Source: Caulobacter sp.
Lineage (GTDB): Bacteria; Pseudomonadota; Alphaproteobacteria; Caulobacterales; Caulobacteraceae
Assembly: GCA_016125585.1 (NCBI GenBank)
Contig: WGLL01000005.1
Location: 744,001-808,000, forward strand
Length of the DNA stretch: 64,000 bases
Reading direction: 5' to 3'
In this document: piece by piece, positions 46,483 through 59,508 of the stretch
How the letters are laid out: each line of letters begins with the position of its first letter
Numbering within the stretch: position 1 is the first letter of the stretch
The notes under the pieces: model-generated
Database searches by the model: none
What the model was told of the DNA's origin: nothing
The model's input: the letters and a program-made list of their open reading frames with translations, nothing else
Program-made: the position numbers and the translations under genes

Positions 46483-47385
46483 ATGGCGACCTTTTCAGCA
46501 ACCGACGCGGGCCTGGTGGGCTTCAAGCTGGCGCGGGACCATCCGAGGGTGATTCCGGTCTGGGCCGGGCTGGCGCTGGTCAACATGGTGCTGAGCATGG
46601 GCATCATGCTCACGCTGGCCGGCCCCGCCCTGATGGAGTTACGGGCGCTGGGGACCAACTCCAGCGCGATGGACCCGCAGGAGGCGACGCAGCTCTATTC
46701 GCGCCTGGGTCCCGCCTATGGTCTGATGTTCCTAGTCTCGATGCTGTTCTCGGGCGTGCTCAACGCCGCGGCGGCGCGGATGGTGCTGCGGCCCGCGGAT
46801 CAGGGACTGGCCTATCTCAAGCTGGGCGTCGAGGAGTTGCGGCAGATCTGGCTGGCGATCCTCGTCGTCCTGATCATGTTCGCGGCGCTGTTCGCCGCCT
46901 CGTTCGCCATGGCCGTGGTCGTCGGACTGGGGTCGCTCATCCATCCGGCGGTCGGCGGCCTGCTGGGGGTGCTGGGCGTGTTCGCGGCGATCGGGCTGTT
47001 CGTCTTCCTGGGGGTGCGGCTGTCGCTGGCGGCCCCGATCACCTTCGCGACGGGAAAGATCGGCATCGCAGCCTCGTTCCGGGAAACGCAGGGCCATTTC
47101 TGGAACCTGGTCGGCGCCTTCCTGCTGGCCGGGGTGATGGCGATGATCGTCTCGGTGCTGGGCATGGCGATCGTCACCGGGATCATCGCCGCCGGCTTTG
47201 GCCTGAAGGGCGTGGGATCGATCTTCTCGCCCGATTTCTCGTCGTTCTCGGCGCTGCTGAGCCCGCCGATGATCATCTACTACCTGGTGATGTCGGTGAT
47301 CAGCGCGCTCAGCTACCTGATCATGCTCTGCCCCGCGCCGACCATCTACAAGGCCCTGACCGGCGAGCCCGACGTCTTCGACTGA
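46483..47385 (+). CDS. Multi-helix membrane protein, paralogue 3
   Basis: The protein has 300 residues. It begins MATFSATDAGLVGFKLARDH, close to the start of paralogue 1, and has about six hydrophobic helices plus the mid-protein LRLSLAAPITFATGKIGIAA-like segment (here VRLSLAAPITFATGKIG) and ASFRETQGHFWNLVGAFLLA. The set of three suggests local duplication. The stop is 4 bases from the convergent uvrA stop. Confidence 0.77.
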   Translation: MATFSATDAGLVGFKLARDHPRVIPVWAGLALVNMVLSMGIMLTLAGPALMELRALGTNSSAMDPQEATQLYSRLGPAYGLMFLVSMLFSGVLNAAAARMVLRPADQGLAYLKLGVEELRQIWLAILVVLIMFAALFAASFAMAVVVGLGSLIHPAVGGLLGVLGVFAAIGLFVFLGVRLSLAAPITFATGKIGIAASFRETQGHFWNLVGAFLLAGVMAMIVSVLGMAIVTGIIAAGFGLKGVGSIFSPDFSSFSALLSPPMIIYYLVMSVISALSYLIMLCPAPTIYKALTGEPDVFD

Positions 47386-47388
47386 CGG

Positions 47389-50283
<2,895 letters not shown>

Positions 50284-50364
50284 GCTGTCCATGAAAGCTC
50301 GGGCCGCCCCGGAGGGTTGCGGCGCAACGCCAATATGTAGTGCCTGACGCGGCCATTAACACAA

Positions 50365-50379
50365 GAACAAGATGCGAAC
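50365..50379. promoter_or_regulatory. LexA (SOS) box of the alphaproteobacterial type
   Basis: GAAC at 50365-50368, seven bases, GAAC at 50376-50379 matches the alphaproteobacterial LexA direct-repeat consensus (GTTC/GAAC-N7) exactly. It is about 82 bases upstream of the uvrA start on the minus strand. Confidence 0.75.
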
Positions 50380-50476
50380 AAACGCCGCGCCGCCACGGTC
50401 TGTTGCCATCCTGTGGCAACAGGGGGCCGGGCGGACGTCGGCCTCCCGCAGGCCAATCGCCCGTTCCCTTCGCTTT

Positions 50477-50593
50477 CCGTCATCCCGGCCGGAGGCCCGC
50501 GAGGCGGGCTGGAGCGCCGGGACCCAGGGCGGCGACAGCCGCGCCCGGCCGTCTCCGGGGCCCGGCTCGCCCTGCGGGCGTCCGGGATGACGG
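50477..50593. repeat. Palindrome-ended intergenic repeat
   Basis: The outer ends CCGTCATCCCGG and TCCGGGATGACGG are inverted copies about 117 bases apart. The interior is GC-rich with secondary hairpins. This layout is common in intergenic repeats of proteobacteria (the 'GTCATCCCGG ... CCGGGATGAC' type). It lies between the convergent ends of the uvrA control region and the thioesterase gene. Confidence 0.7.
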
Positions 50594-50640
50594 GTTTGAT
50601 CGTCCGCGCTGAACCCGCTCCACCATGGTCGCGGTCGAGA

Positions 50641-51072
50641 TCAGGCCGCCCGCGCCACCGAAAACGTCGCATTGGCCCGGGCGCAGGGCTTGCCGTCGGC
50701 GGTGACGAAGCACTGGGCGAAGCAGATCGATCGGCCGATCTTCACGAAGCTGGTGGTGAACTCCAGCCACTGGCCGAGCTTGGCCACCCCCACATAGTCG
50801 GTGGTCATGCTGGCGGTCAGCAGGCCGGAGACCGTCTCCCGCCCGGCCTGTTCGATACAGGACAGGCCCATGGCGTTGTCGGCGAGGGCGGCGATCAGGC
50901 CGCCGTGGGCCAGGCCGCGGCTGTTCGCATGCGCCGGACCGATGCGCAGGCCGAGGATCACCGCCTCGCCGGGGACCACCTTGCTGAAGATCGGCTCCCA
51001 GGGATCGGTCGGGCCGCTCTTGCGGAAATGCGGTTCGAAGCCTTCTGGCGTTTGCATCGGTTCAGCTTTCAT
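50641..51072 (-). CDS. PaaI-family hotdog-fold thioesterase
   Basis: The protein has 143 residues (ATG 51072; Met6 at 51057 is an alternative). The hotdog signature HANSRGLAHGGLIAALADNA and the later SMTTDYVGVAKLGQWLEFTT mark the PaaI acyl-CoA thioesterase family. It is divergent from a TetR gene, and the palindrome TAGACCGGTCTA sits 1 base upstream of its start, so it is probably the regulator's target. Its acyl substrate is unknown. Confidence 0.88.
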   Translation of the reverse strand: MKAEPMQTPEGFEPHFRKSGPTDPWEPIFSKVVPGEAVILGLRIGPAHANSRGLAHGGLIAALADNAMGLSCIEQAGRETVSGLLTASMTTDYVGVAKLGQWLEFTTSFVKIGRSICFAQCFVTADGKPCARANATFSVARAA

Positions 51073-51073
51073 T

Positions 51074-51091
51074 TAGACCGGTCTATATAAT
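51074..51091. promoter_or_regulatory. TetR-type operator palindrome overlapping a -10 element
   Basis: TAGACCGGTCTA (51074-51085) is a perfect 12-bp palindrome, similar to operators of NemR/LmrA-type TetR regulators. A TATAAT (51086-51091) follows directly and would be the -10 box of the tetR gene. The operator also covers the leader of the thioesterase gene, so one site can control both. Confidence 0.7.
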
Positions 51092-51117
51092 TTCCGATCC
51101 AAACGAGATTGCAAGCC

Positions 51118-51699
51118 GTGTCCGCCAAGCCCAAGCATCGTCAGGCCATCGTCGCCGCCGCCGTGCGCCTGTTCCGGCGGCAGGGATTCGCCGCCACGGG
51201 CCTGGCGCAGATCGTCGAGGCCAGCGGGGCGCCGAAAGGCTCGCTTTATCACTACTTTCCGGCCGGCAAGGCGGCGATCGGCGAGGCGGCGGTGCTGGCG
51301 GCGGGGGAGACCGTGAGCGCGACCATCGCCGGCCTGCCGACGGGGGAGCGGCCCGGCGACTTCCTGCGCGAGTATGGGCGGATGATGGGCGGCTGGCTGC
51401 GGGCGTCGGGGTTCCGGGACGGATCGCCCATCGCCTCGGTCGTGCTGGAGCAGGCCGCGGGGGACGACGCCATCGCCGCCGCCGCCCGCGCCGTCTATGA
51501 CGCCTGGCGCGCGGCGATGGCGGCGCGTCTCATGGCCGGCGGCCTCGGCGAAGAGGCGGCGTCGCGCATCGCCCTTCTGGCCATCACCAACCTGGAAGGG
51601 TCCCTGATCCTGGCCCGCGCCGACCGCTCCGAAGCGCCCGTCCTGGCCGCCGCCGAAGCTCTGGCCTCACTCGCGGACTCCGCCCGCCAGACCCCCTGA
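51118..51699 (+). CDS. TetR-family transcriptional regulator
   Basis: About 193 residues. The helix-turn-helix is at the N-terminus (RQAIVAAAVRLFRRQGFAAT, then IVEASGAPKGSLYHYFPAGK). The C-terminal ligand domain is typical of the LmrA/YxaF-like group. Start: GTG 51118 is favoured; TTG 51109 is an alternative that lies too near the purine stretch. It probably represses itself and the thioesterase through the shared palindrome until a ligand binds. Its inducer is unknown. Confidence 0.9.
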   Translation: MSAKPKHRQAIVAAAVRLFRRQGFAATGLAQIVEASGAPKGSLYHYFPAGKAAIGEAAVLAAGETVSATIAGLPTGERPGDFLREYGRMMGGWLRASGFRDGSPIASVVLEQAAGDDAIAAAARAVYDAWRAAMAARLMAGGLGEEAASRIALLAITNLEGSLILARADRSEAPVLAAAEALASLADSARQTP

Positions 51700-52072
51700 C
51701 CCGCCTTCCCGACGACACGAGGTGCGGCGAAGCCAAAGTCGGGACCCAGTGTCCACCTGCGGATCGGGGTCAGCTGCACTCAGCGCAGGCCTGTCCTTCC
51801 TGATTGCCGACCGGGCCCGGGCCGTCGCCTGCATCACCGCCGTCCCCCCTGTCAGCGTCTCGCGAACCGCCGCTGAAGGGCTCGCCCTACACCGGCGCGT
51901 TGCCGACCTGCATTCCCCGCGCATCGACCCACGCTGGACCTACGCCGCAACCTACATCCACAGCGCCCGAACCCACGCAAACGCCAACGGGGGCTGGCGT
52001 TTGCGCGGAGTCGGAAGGTCACCGCCCCTTTTTGTGGGTCGGTCGGCCGCTGCTATAATGGCCCCGCTTCGA
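51700..52072. other. Non-coding stretch with a strong hairpin
   Basis: About 370 bases between the convergent tetR and DUF1203 genes, with no gene supported on either strand. It contains the 11-bp stem hairpin at 51976-52005 and a sequence near 51735-51755 that resembles worn intergenic repeat ends (AAAGTCGGGACCCAGTG). Confidence 0.5.
51976..52005. repeat. Perfect inverted repeat (hairpin)
   Basis: CGCAAACGCCA (51976-51986) and TGGCGTTTGCG (51995-52005) pair perfectly over 11 bp with an 8-base loop. There is no adjoining T-run; a CCCCTTTTT tract begins 17 bases to the right. It could be a bidirectional mRNA-end structure for the two convergent genes. Confidence 0.7.
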
Positions 52073-52555
52073 TCAGCCGGGTCCTGCCGCGCCCCGGTCG
52101 ATCCGGGCCGCGAAGCAGCCGCGCCGGGCATAGTGGGCGTGAAGGTAGGCGACCCGGTCGTCGGCCAGCCAGGCCTCGATCAGCGGCGCGGCCTCGCGAC
52201 CCTCGATCACCTCGGCCTCGACCATCATGTCGTCCCGGTCGAAGGCGCGGATCGCCAGCAGGCGGCGGTGCAACGCCAGGGGCAGGGCGCCCTTCACCAC
52301 CGCGGTCTCCCGCGCCGTCTCACGGACATAGATGGCGTGACAGCTGCGGTAGGGACTATCGACAGGGAGATGCTCGTGATTCAGCAACAGGACGGATTCG
52401 CCGGGCTCGGCGTCCTCCAGGGTGACGCGGCAAGGGGCGCTGGCCGGGGCGTCGACCTTGACGCGACGAACGCCCCGTTCGGCGAGTTCCGCCTCACTCA
52501 GGCCGAACAGGGGGCGGAAGGCGCCGGGCGAAAGGCCGGTGACGGTAAAGGGCAT
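52073..52555 (-). CDS. DUF1203 domain protein
   Basis: About 160 residues from ATG 52555 (MPFTVTGLSPGAFRPLFGLS). The DUF1203 pattern is clear: a Cys-containing PCRVTLEDAEPGESVLLLNH, PYRSCHAIYVRE, and the C-terminal RVAYLHAHYARRGCFAARID. A short sequence upstream extends the open frame but lacks homologous character. Function is unknown. Confidence 0.88.
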   Translation of the reverse strand: MPFTVTGLSPGAFRPLFGLSEAELAERGVRRVKVDAPASAPCRVTLEDAEPGESVLLLNHEHLPVDSPYRSCHAIYVRETARETAVVKGALPLALHRRLLAIRAFDRDDMMVEAEVIEGREAAPLIEAWLADDRVAYLHAHYARRGCFAARIDRGAAGPG

Positions 52556-52759
52556 CAGGGATCTCCTTGCTGTCCCTCCGCTTGGCCCCGCTACCGGGCT
52601 TCCGCACTCCGATCCTTGCTCCGGTTTCATTTGCACCGCGCCGGCCGGCTTTCTATATCCGGGCCAAGCCGGCAATCGGGCCGCAGGTATTGGAGAGCGC
52701 CTTGATCATCGCGACGGACCCCCGTTTCGCCCTGAACGCCTCCCTCGCCGTGAGCTCCG

Positions 52760-54355
52760 ATGTCCGCCCTGATCACCCTGGATTCCGTTTCCGCCGCCGC
52801 CCCTGACGGCCGCGTCCTCTTCGAAAACCTGACCCTGGCCATTGGCCGCGAGCGCACCGGGCTCGTGGGCCGCAATGGCGTCGGCAAGACCACCCTGCTG
52901 CGGATCATCTCCGGCGAGGCGGCCCCGCGCGCCGGAACGGTCAGCCTCGACGGCCGCTTGGCCGTGCTGCGCCAGAGCCTGCCGGCCGATCCGGACGCCA
53001 GCCTCGCCGGGCTGCTCGGGGTGGAGGCGGCGATGGCCCGCCTCGCTCGCATCGAGGCGGGAGAGGGGAGCGAGGCCGATTTCGCCGAAGCCGACTGGAC
53101 CCTGCCGACCCGCCTCGAACAGGTCCTGGCGGAGGTTGGCCTGGAGGGGCTGGACCCCGGCCGTCCGGCCGCCTCCCTGAGCGGCGGCCAGGCCACCCGC
53201 GCCGCCCTTGCCGCCGTGCTGCTGGCCGAGCCGGACGTCATCCTGCTGGATGAGCCGACCAACAACCTCGACGCCGAGGCGCGCGGGCTGGTCGCCGATG
53301 TCCTGCGCCGCTGGAAGGGGGGCGCCCTGGTCGTCAGCCATGATCGCGCCCTGCTGGAAGAGATGGACCGCATCGTCGAACTCTCCCCGCTCGGGGCCAG
53401 GCTCTATGGCGGCGGCTACAGCCTCTATGCCGAGCGCAAGGCCGAGGAAGCCGCCGCCGCGCGGCGTGATCTCGAGGTCGCCAGCCGCGACGCCGCCCGC
53501 GCTCGCCGCGAGGCCCAGGCCGCCCGCGAACGCCAGGAGCAGCGCGACGCCGCCGGCCGCAGGTTCGCCGCCAGGGGCAGCGAGCCGAAGATCCTGCTGG
53601 GCGCCATGAAGCGCCGCGCCGAGGCCACCTCCGGCCGCCTGGACCGTCTGGGCGAGCGCAAGCTGGAAGACGCCCGCGAGGCGCTCGAAACCGCCCAGGT
53701 CCGGGTCGAGCGCACCCGCGCCCTGGCCTTTGACCTGCCGCCCAGCGGCCTGCCGGCCGGCCGATTGGTGCTCGACCTGGAAGATGTCGCCTTCGGCTGG
53801 CCTGGGGCCGATCCCCTGTTCGAGCATCTCGACCTGACCATCGCCGGTGCGGAGCGCATCGCCGTCTCCGGACCCAACGGACGGGGCAAGTCGACCCTGA
53901 TCCGGATCGCCGCCGGTCAGCTCGAACCGACCGCAGGCGCTGTTCGCCGTCCGGTCCCGGCCCTGATGCTCGACCAGCGCACCGACCTGCTGCACGACGG
54001 AGAGACCATCCTGGAGGCCTTTCGCCGCCTCAACCCCTCGGCCGACCGCAACGCCGCCCAGGCGGCGCTGGCCCGCTTCCTGTTCCGCAACACCGCCGCC
54101 GACCAGACGGTCGGCTCGCTGAGCGGCGGCGAGCGCTTGCGCGCCGCCTTGGCCTGTGTCCTGGCCGGCGAAAGGCCGCCGCAATTCCTGATCCTGGACG
54201 AGCCGACCAATCACCTTGACCTCGACTCCCTGCAGGCCGTCGAGCAAGCCCTGGCCGGCTATGACGGCGCCCTGGTGCTGGTCAGCCATGACGAGGCTTT
54301 TCTTGAGGCGGTCGGGATCGAACGGCGTCTGGAGCTGACGCCGGCGCCTGTCTGA
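52760..54355 (+). CDS. ABC-F family ATP-binding protein
   Basis: The protein has 531 residues with two ABC domains and no membrane helices: Walker A GRNGVGKTT and GPNGRGKST, signatures SLSGGQATRAALA and SLSGGERLRAALA, Walker B LLDEPTNNLD and LILDEPTNHLD. A charged linker of about 80 residues joins the domains (AARRDLEVASRDAARARREA). ABC-F proteins act on the ribosome rather than as transporters; subgroup assignment (Uup/YheS-like or an antibiotic-protection type) needs a tree. Neighbouring genes give no clue. Confidence 0.92.
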   Translation: MSALITLDSVSAAAPDGRVLFENLTLAIGRERTGLVGRNGVGKTTLLRIISGEAAPRAGTVSLDGRLAVLRQSLPADPDASLAGLLGVEAAMARLARIEAGEGSEADFAEADWTLPTRLEQVLAEVGLEGLDPGRPAASLSGGQATRAALAAVLLAEPDVILLDEPTNNLDAEARGLVADVLRRWKGGALVVSHDRALLEEMDRIVELSPLGARLYGGGYSLYAERKAEEAAAARRDLEVASRDAARARREAQAARERQEQRDAAGRRFAARGSEPKILLGAMKRRAEATSGRLDRLGERKLEDAREALETAQVRVERTRALAFDLPPSGLPAGRLVLDLEDVAFGWPGADPLFEHLDLTIAGAERIAVSGPNGRGKSTLIRIAAGQLEPTAGAVRRPVPALMLDQRTDLLHDGETILEAFRRLNPSADRNAAQAALARFLFRNTAADQTVGSLSGGERLRAALACVLAGERPPQFLILDEPTNHLDLDSLQAVEQALAGYDGALVLVSHDEAFLEAVGIERRLELTPAPV

Positions 54356-54445
54356 ATGGCGATCAGCGTTAAAAGTCCAGCGTGGCGCCCGGGCCCCTGT
54401 CGTCATTCGCCGCACCATGTTACCCCGACGCGGGGAGGGCATGGC

Positions 54446-56197
<1,752 letters not shown>

Positions 56198-56237
56198 CGC
56201 CCTTTTCCGGTCCGGCGCGGGGGCGATTGGCGGACCT

Positions 56238-56903
56238 GTGAAGACCCTGGCCATCCTGTCGCGCAAGGGCGGCACGGGAAAGACGACCCTGGCCGTCCAT
56301 CTCGCCGTGGCCGCCTGGCGCTCCGGGCGGGGCGTTCTGCTGGCCGACTGCGACCGGCAGGGCTCGGCGGCGGAATGGCGGCGGGAGCGGACGGTTCCGG
56401 GGCCCTCGATCTTCGCGGCCAAACCCGCGGCCCTGTTCGCCACACAGCTGGCCGCCGAACGGGCGGGGCGCGACCTGCTGCTGATCGACACCAGCCCCAG
56501 CGCCAATGAGGATCTGGCCGACGCCGTCCGTTGCGCCGACTACTGCCTGATGGTGCTGCGGCCCAGTTTCCTCGATGTCCGCGCGGTGCGGGAGACGGCC
56601 GAGATGGTGTCGCGGTTCGGCAAGCCCGGGGCCTTTGTCATCAATCAGGCCCCCTCCCGCCGGAACGGCAAGGAAATGGCCTGCGTCGGCGAAGCGGTCA
56701 GCCAGCTGTCAGGCATGGGTCATCCGATCCTGCCGATCGGCCTGCGGGCGCGGGTGGCCTATCAACAGGCGGTGGCCGAGGGCCTGTCGGTGCAGGAGAC
56801 CGCCCCGTCGAGCGCCGCGGCGCTGGAGATCGGCGGGCTGTGGCGGCTTGTCGAGGCGCGGCTTTGGCCGGCCCCGGAGCCGGAGCTGGGGCCGGATTTC
56901 TAG
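56238..56903 (+). CDS. ParA/MinD-like P-loop ATPase
   Basis: The protein has 221 residues. It starts with GTG 56238 (KTLAILSRKGGTGKTTLAVH), giving the deviant Walker A KGGTGKTT, then LLADCDRQGSAAEWRRE and LLLIDTSPSANEDLADAVR. It is shorter than chromosomal ParA and resembles plasmid- or cargo-positioning ATPases. No ParB partner is adjacent. It is co-oriented with the membrane protease upstream, which may be its cargo or simply a neighbour. Confidence 0.87.
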   Translation: MKTLAILSRKGGTGKTTLAVHLAVAAWRSGRGVLLADCDRQGSAAEWRRERTVPGPSIFAAKPAALFATQLAAERAGRDLLLIDTSPSANEDLADAVRCADYCLMVLRPSFLDVRAVRETAEMVSRFGKPGAFVINQAPSRRNGKEMACVGEAVSQLSGMGHPILPIGLRARVAYQQAVAEGLSVQETAPSSAAALEIGGLWRLVEARLWPAPEPELGPDF

Positions 56904-56913
56904 AGGCCGCCGG

Positions 56914-57354
56914 TCAGGCGCTGCGGTTCAGGGTCACCGCCCGCGCATCGGCGCCGACCGTGGTCGCGCCGGGGCCATAGCCGGTTCCGGCGTTGCGCTG
57001 GTTGACCACCTCTTCGGCGATGGCCTTGACCAGACCCTCGGTGACGGTCTTGGCCGCTTCCAGAGCGCGGCCCTGGCGAGCGAGGACGGCGTCGAAGCCT
57101 TCGGTGGCGCGCATCAGGGCGACACGTCTTTCCAGGCTGGCGCCGGCGATCAGCTCGGGCTGGGCGCGCACCCGGGCGGACTCGTGGCGGTAGAGGTTGG
57201 CCAGGCGGGAGGTTTCCTCCAGCTGTCCGGCGGCGTCCTGCGGCCGGCGCTGCTCGAAGGCCAGGGCCTGGTCGGCGATCAGGCCGGTGAGGCGCTCGGT
57301 GAGGATGATGAGCTGTTCAACGCGGTCGGCCGCGTCGCGGGCGTCAAGCGCCAT
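56914..57354 (-). CDS. flbY: Flagellar protein FlbY-like
   Basis: A 146-residue helical protein ([40 protein letters not shown]), at the 3-prime end of the flgI-cheL operon, which it overlaps by 11 bases. The sequence has no membrane helix or signal peptide, consistent with a cytoplasmic flagellar accessory or chaperone-like role. The name FlbY is from the position in Caulobacter flagellar clusters, not from a known function. Confidence 0.7.
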   Translation of the reverse strand: MALDARDAADRVEQLIILTERLTGLIADQALAFEQRRPQDAAGQLEETSRLANLYRHESARVRAQPELIAGASLERRVALMRATEGFDAVLARQGRALEAAKTVTEGLVKAIAEEVVNQRNAGTGYGPGATTVGADARAVTLNRSA

Positions 57355-57694
57355 GGGGAGCCTCCTGGGATTGGACGGGCGCCTCTTGCAGGCCCTGAAG
57401 TTTGAGCATTTCGCGTTCGACGCTGCTGGCCAGGCCGATGCCGCCGGACTTGCTGACCTGTTTGGCGATGGCGTCGGTGTAGAAGGACTTGAACATCTGC
57501 TCGCCCTCGCCGCCGCCGAAGGGGGCCTCGGCGTCGACGCCCTGGAACATCTGGGCCATCATCACCGACAGGAAGCTGGCCTCGAAGGCCTGGGCGCTGT
57601 CCTTGATGCGCGAGCGGGTGGCGGCCGAGGCCGGGGTCTGGCCCTGGGCCAGAAGCACGTCGACCGGCGGCGCCGCGGCGGAAAAGCTGGCCAT
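57344..57694 (-). CDS. cheL: Rod-binding (FlgJ N-terminal-like) protein
   Basis: A 116-residue protein with the rod-binding domain: [20 protein letters not shown], then [20 protein letters not shown] and GGIGLASSV. It lacks the muramidase domain of enterobacterial FlgJ, as usual in this lineage (CheL in Caulobacter). Its ATG overlaps the flgI stop (TAATG). It helps assemble the flagellar rod in the periplasm. Confidence 0.88.
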   Translation of the reverse strand: MASFSAAAPPVDVLLAQGQTPASAATRSRIKDSAQAFEASFLSVMMAQMFQGVDAEAPFGGGEGEQMFKSFYTDAIAKQVSKSGGIGLASSVEREMLKLQGLQEAPVQSQEAPHGA

Positions 57695-58794
57695 TACATC
57701 ACCTCGATATCGGCTTGCAGGGCGCCGGCGGCCTTGATCGCCTGCAGGATGGAAATCATGTCGCGCGGGGTGACGCCCAGGGCGTTGAGACCGGACACCA
57801 GGCTCGACAGGGAGGCGCCGCTGTTGAGGGTGATCAGCTGGCGGCCGCGCTCCTCCTCGACATTGACCTGCGACTGCGGGACCGTCGTCGTCTGGCCCCG
57901 GCTGAAGGGCGCCGGCTGGCTGACCCCGGGGGATTCCTGGACGCTGATGGTCAGGTTGCCCTGGGCGATGGCGACGGTGGAGACCCGCACATTCTCGCCC
58001 ATGACGATGACCCCGGCCACCTCGTCGATCACCACCTTGGCGCCGTAGTCGGGATCGACCGGCAGGTTCTCGATGGAGGTGACGAAGCTGACCACCGACT
58101 GGCCCGGCGGCGGGCGCAGGGTGATCACGGTGGGATTGTCGGCCGAGGCGGTGCCGGGGTAGCGGGCGTTGACGGCGTCGGCGATGCGGCGGGCGGTGGT
58201 GAAGTCGGGATTGCGCAGGGTCAGGCGGACCTGCCCCATGCTGGCCATCTGGAAGCCCAGTTCCCGCTCGACGAAGGCGCCGCCGGCGATGCGGCCCGAG
58301 GTCGGCACGCCCTTGGAGACCGAGGAGCCTGAGGCGCCGGAGGCCGAGACCGATCCGGTCTGCACCGTGCCCTGGGCCAGGGCATAGGCCTGGCCGTCGG
58401 CGCCCAGCAGGGTGGTGACCAGCAGGGTCCCGCCCATCAGGCTCTTGGCGTCGCCGATGGAGGAGACGGTGACGTCGATCGGGGTGCCGGCCGAGGCGAA
58501 GGCGGGCAGCTTGGCGGTGACCATCACCGCCGCGACGTTCTTGGAATTGAGATTGGCGTCGCGGATGTTGACCCCGAGCCGCTCCAGCATCGCCTCCTGG
58601 CTCTGCTTGGCCTGGGGCGTGTTGCGCAGATTGTCGCCGGTGCCGTTGAGGCCGACGACCAGGCCGTAGCCGACCAGCATGTTCTCGCGGACGCCCTCGA
58701 CCTCGACGATGTCCTTGATGCGAGACGCCGCGAAGCTCTGGCCCGCCACCGACAGGGCGAGGGTCAGAACGATCGCTGAGATAAGCCGCTGCAT
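57694..58794 (-). CDS. flgI: Flagellar basal-body P-ring protein FlgI
   Basis: The protein has 366 residues from ATG 58794 ([18 protein letters not shown] signal). Family segments are [39 protein letters not shown], and the C-terminal [20 protein letters not shown]. FlgI forms the periplasmic P ring around the flagellar rod. The promoter just upstream has a sigma-54 type -24/-12 element (58834-58848), fitting late flagellar gene control in Caulobacter. It is divergent from fliX. Confidence 0.97.
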   Translation of the reverse strand: MQRLISAIVLTLALSVAGQSFAASRIKDIVEVEGVRENMLVGYGLVVGLNGTGDNLRNTPQAKQSQEAMLERLGVNIRDANLNSKNVAAVMVTAKLPAFASAGTPIDVTVSSIGDAKSLMGGTLLVTTLLGADGQAYALAQGTVQTGSVSASGASGSSVSKGVPTSGRIAGGAFVERELGFQMASMGQVRLTLRNPDFTTARRIADAVNARYPGTASADNPTVITLRPPPGQSVVSFVTSIENLPVDPDYGAKVVIDEVAGVIVMGENVRVSTVAIAQGNLTISVQESPGVSQPAPFSRGQTTTVPQSQVNVEEERGRQLITLNSGASLSSLVSGLNALGVTPRDMISILQAIKAAGALQADIEVM

Positions 58795-58833
58795 GAACTT
58801 CCACCCGAAACGCACGTACCGTCAGGCAGGAAT

Positions 58834-58848
58834 GCCAGAACCGGGCCA
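58834..58848 (-). promoter_or_regulatory. Candidate sigma-54 promoter of flgI
   Basis: On the minus strand TGGCCC-GGTTC-TGGC has the GG/GC pair separated by 10 bases, close to the consensus TGGCAC-N5-TTGC. It lies 40 bases upstream of the flgI ATG, giving a leader of roughly 28 bases. Confidence 0.55.
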
Positions 58849-58918
58849 ACGGGTTTATTCAGCAAAAACAATATCCTGTGTCGGAACGGCGAGGTGCGGC
58901 GGCAGAAATTGCCCGGCA

Positions 58919-58926
58919 TTAACCAT
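58919..58926 (+). promoter_or_regulatory. CtrA half-site upstream of fliX
   Basis: TTAACCAT, a Caulobacter CtrA half-site consensus, is found 56 bases upstream of the fliX start codon. fliX is an early (class II) flagellar gene under CtrA in Caulobacter. No full TTAA-N7-TTAA pair is present. Confidence 0.5.
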
Positions 58927-58981
58927 ACGGCAAAGCTGCGGGAGGAGATTCGCAGCCTGAGAGTTGGAGTGTCTGGACACC

Positions 58982-59416
58982 ATGAAGGTTGGCGCATCGA
59001 GCGGACTGACGGCCAAGGGCGGCGCCGGTGCGGCGCGGCCGGCCGCGGGCGGGGCGTCCTTCAGCCTGCCGGGCGCGAGCCAGGCCGGCGGCGCCGAGGC
59101 GGTGGTTCGAACCGCGGGTATGACCGGAGTGGCGTCCCTGGACGCCCTGCTGGCCCTGCAGGAGACCGATGGCCCGACGGAGCGGCGGCGCAAGGCCGTC
59201 CGCCGCGCGGGGCGGATTCTCGACGTCCTAGAGGACCTGAGGATCGCGGTGCTGGACGGCGAGGTTTCCGGGGCCAATCTGGACCGGTTGATGCGCGCGG
59301 TCCGCGACCAGCGGGACCACACCGACGATCCGGGCCTGGAAGGCCTGCTGAACGACATCGAGACACGAGCGGCGGTTGAACTGGCCAAACTCGAACGCGC
59401 GAAAATTGCCGCATGA
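58982..59416 (+). CDS. fliX: Flagellar assembly regulator FliX
   Basis: The protein has 144 residues. The C-terminal helical part (RRAGRILDVLEDLRIAVLDG, LERLMRAVRDQRDHTDDPGL-like text here DRLMRAVRDQRDHTDDPGLE) is the FliX core; the first 45 residues are Ala/Gly-rich. In Caulobacter FliX couples basal-body assembly to activation of FlbD and hence of sigma-54 flagellar genes, such as the adjacent flgI. ATG 58982 is used. Its presence supports the Caulobacteraceae assignment. Confidence 0.92.
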   Translation: MKVGASSGLTAKGGAGAARPAAGGASFSLPGASQAGGAEAVVRTAGMTGVASLDALLALQETDGPTERRRKAVRRAGRILDVLEDLRIAVLDGEVSGANLDRLMRAVRDQRDHTDDPGLEGLLNDIETRAAVELAKLERAKIAA

Positions 59417-59439
59417 ACGCGCTTTGAACGCGAGGTTCA

Positions 59440-59466
59440 TTGTCTGGCCTAGCGCTTTTGTTATAA
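59440..59466 (+). promoter_or_regulatory. Candidate promoter for dksA
   Basis: TTGTCT (59440-59445) and TTATAA (59461-59466) are spaced 15 bases apart, 43 bases before the dksA ATG. The spacing is slightly short for a housekeeping promoter. Confidence 0.35.
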
Positions 59467-59508
59467 GGCCCCGCTCACTGTGAGCGGTGTAGGGGGCGTG
59501 AGGCGTCA

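Larger units (their letters stand above)
50284..50640. other. Regulatory/repeat region upstream of uvrA
   Basis: No gene is supported in this 357-base stretch. It contains the LexA box (50365-50379) with the uvrA promoter, and a repeat element at 50477-50593 framed by inverted CGTCATCCCGG / CCGGGATGACG. Confidence 0.7.

Noticed and set aside
59100-59125. T-loop-like sequence GGTTCGAACC
   Set aside because: It lies inside fliX and no cloverleaf can be formed around it.
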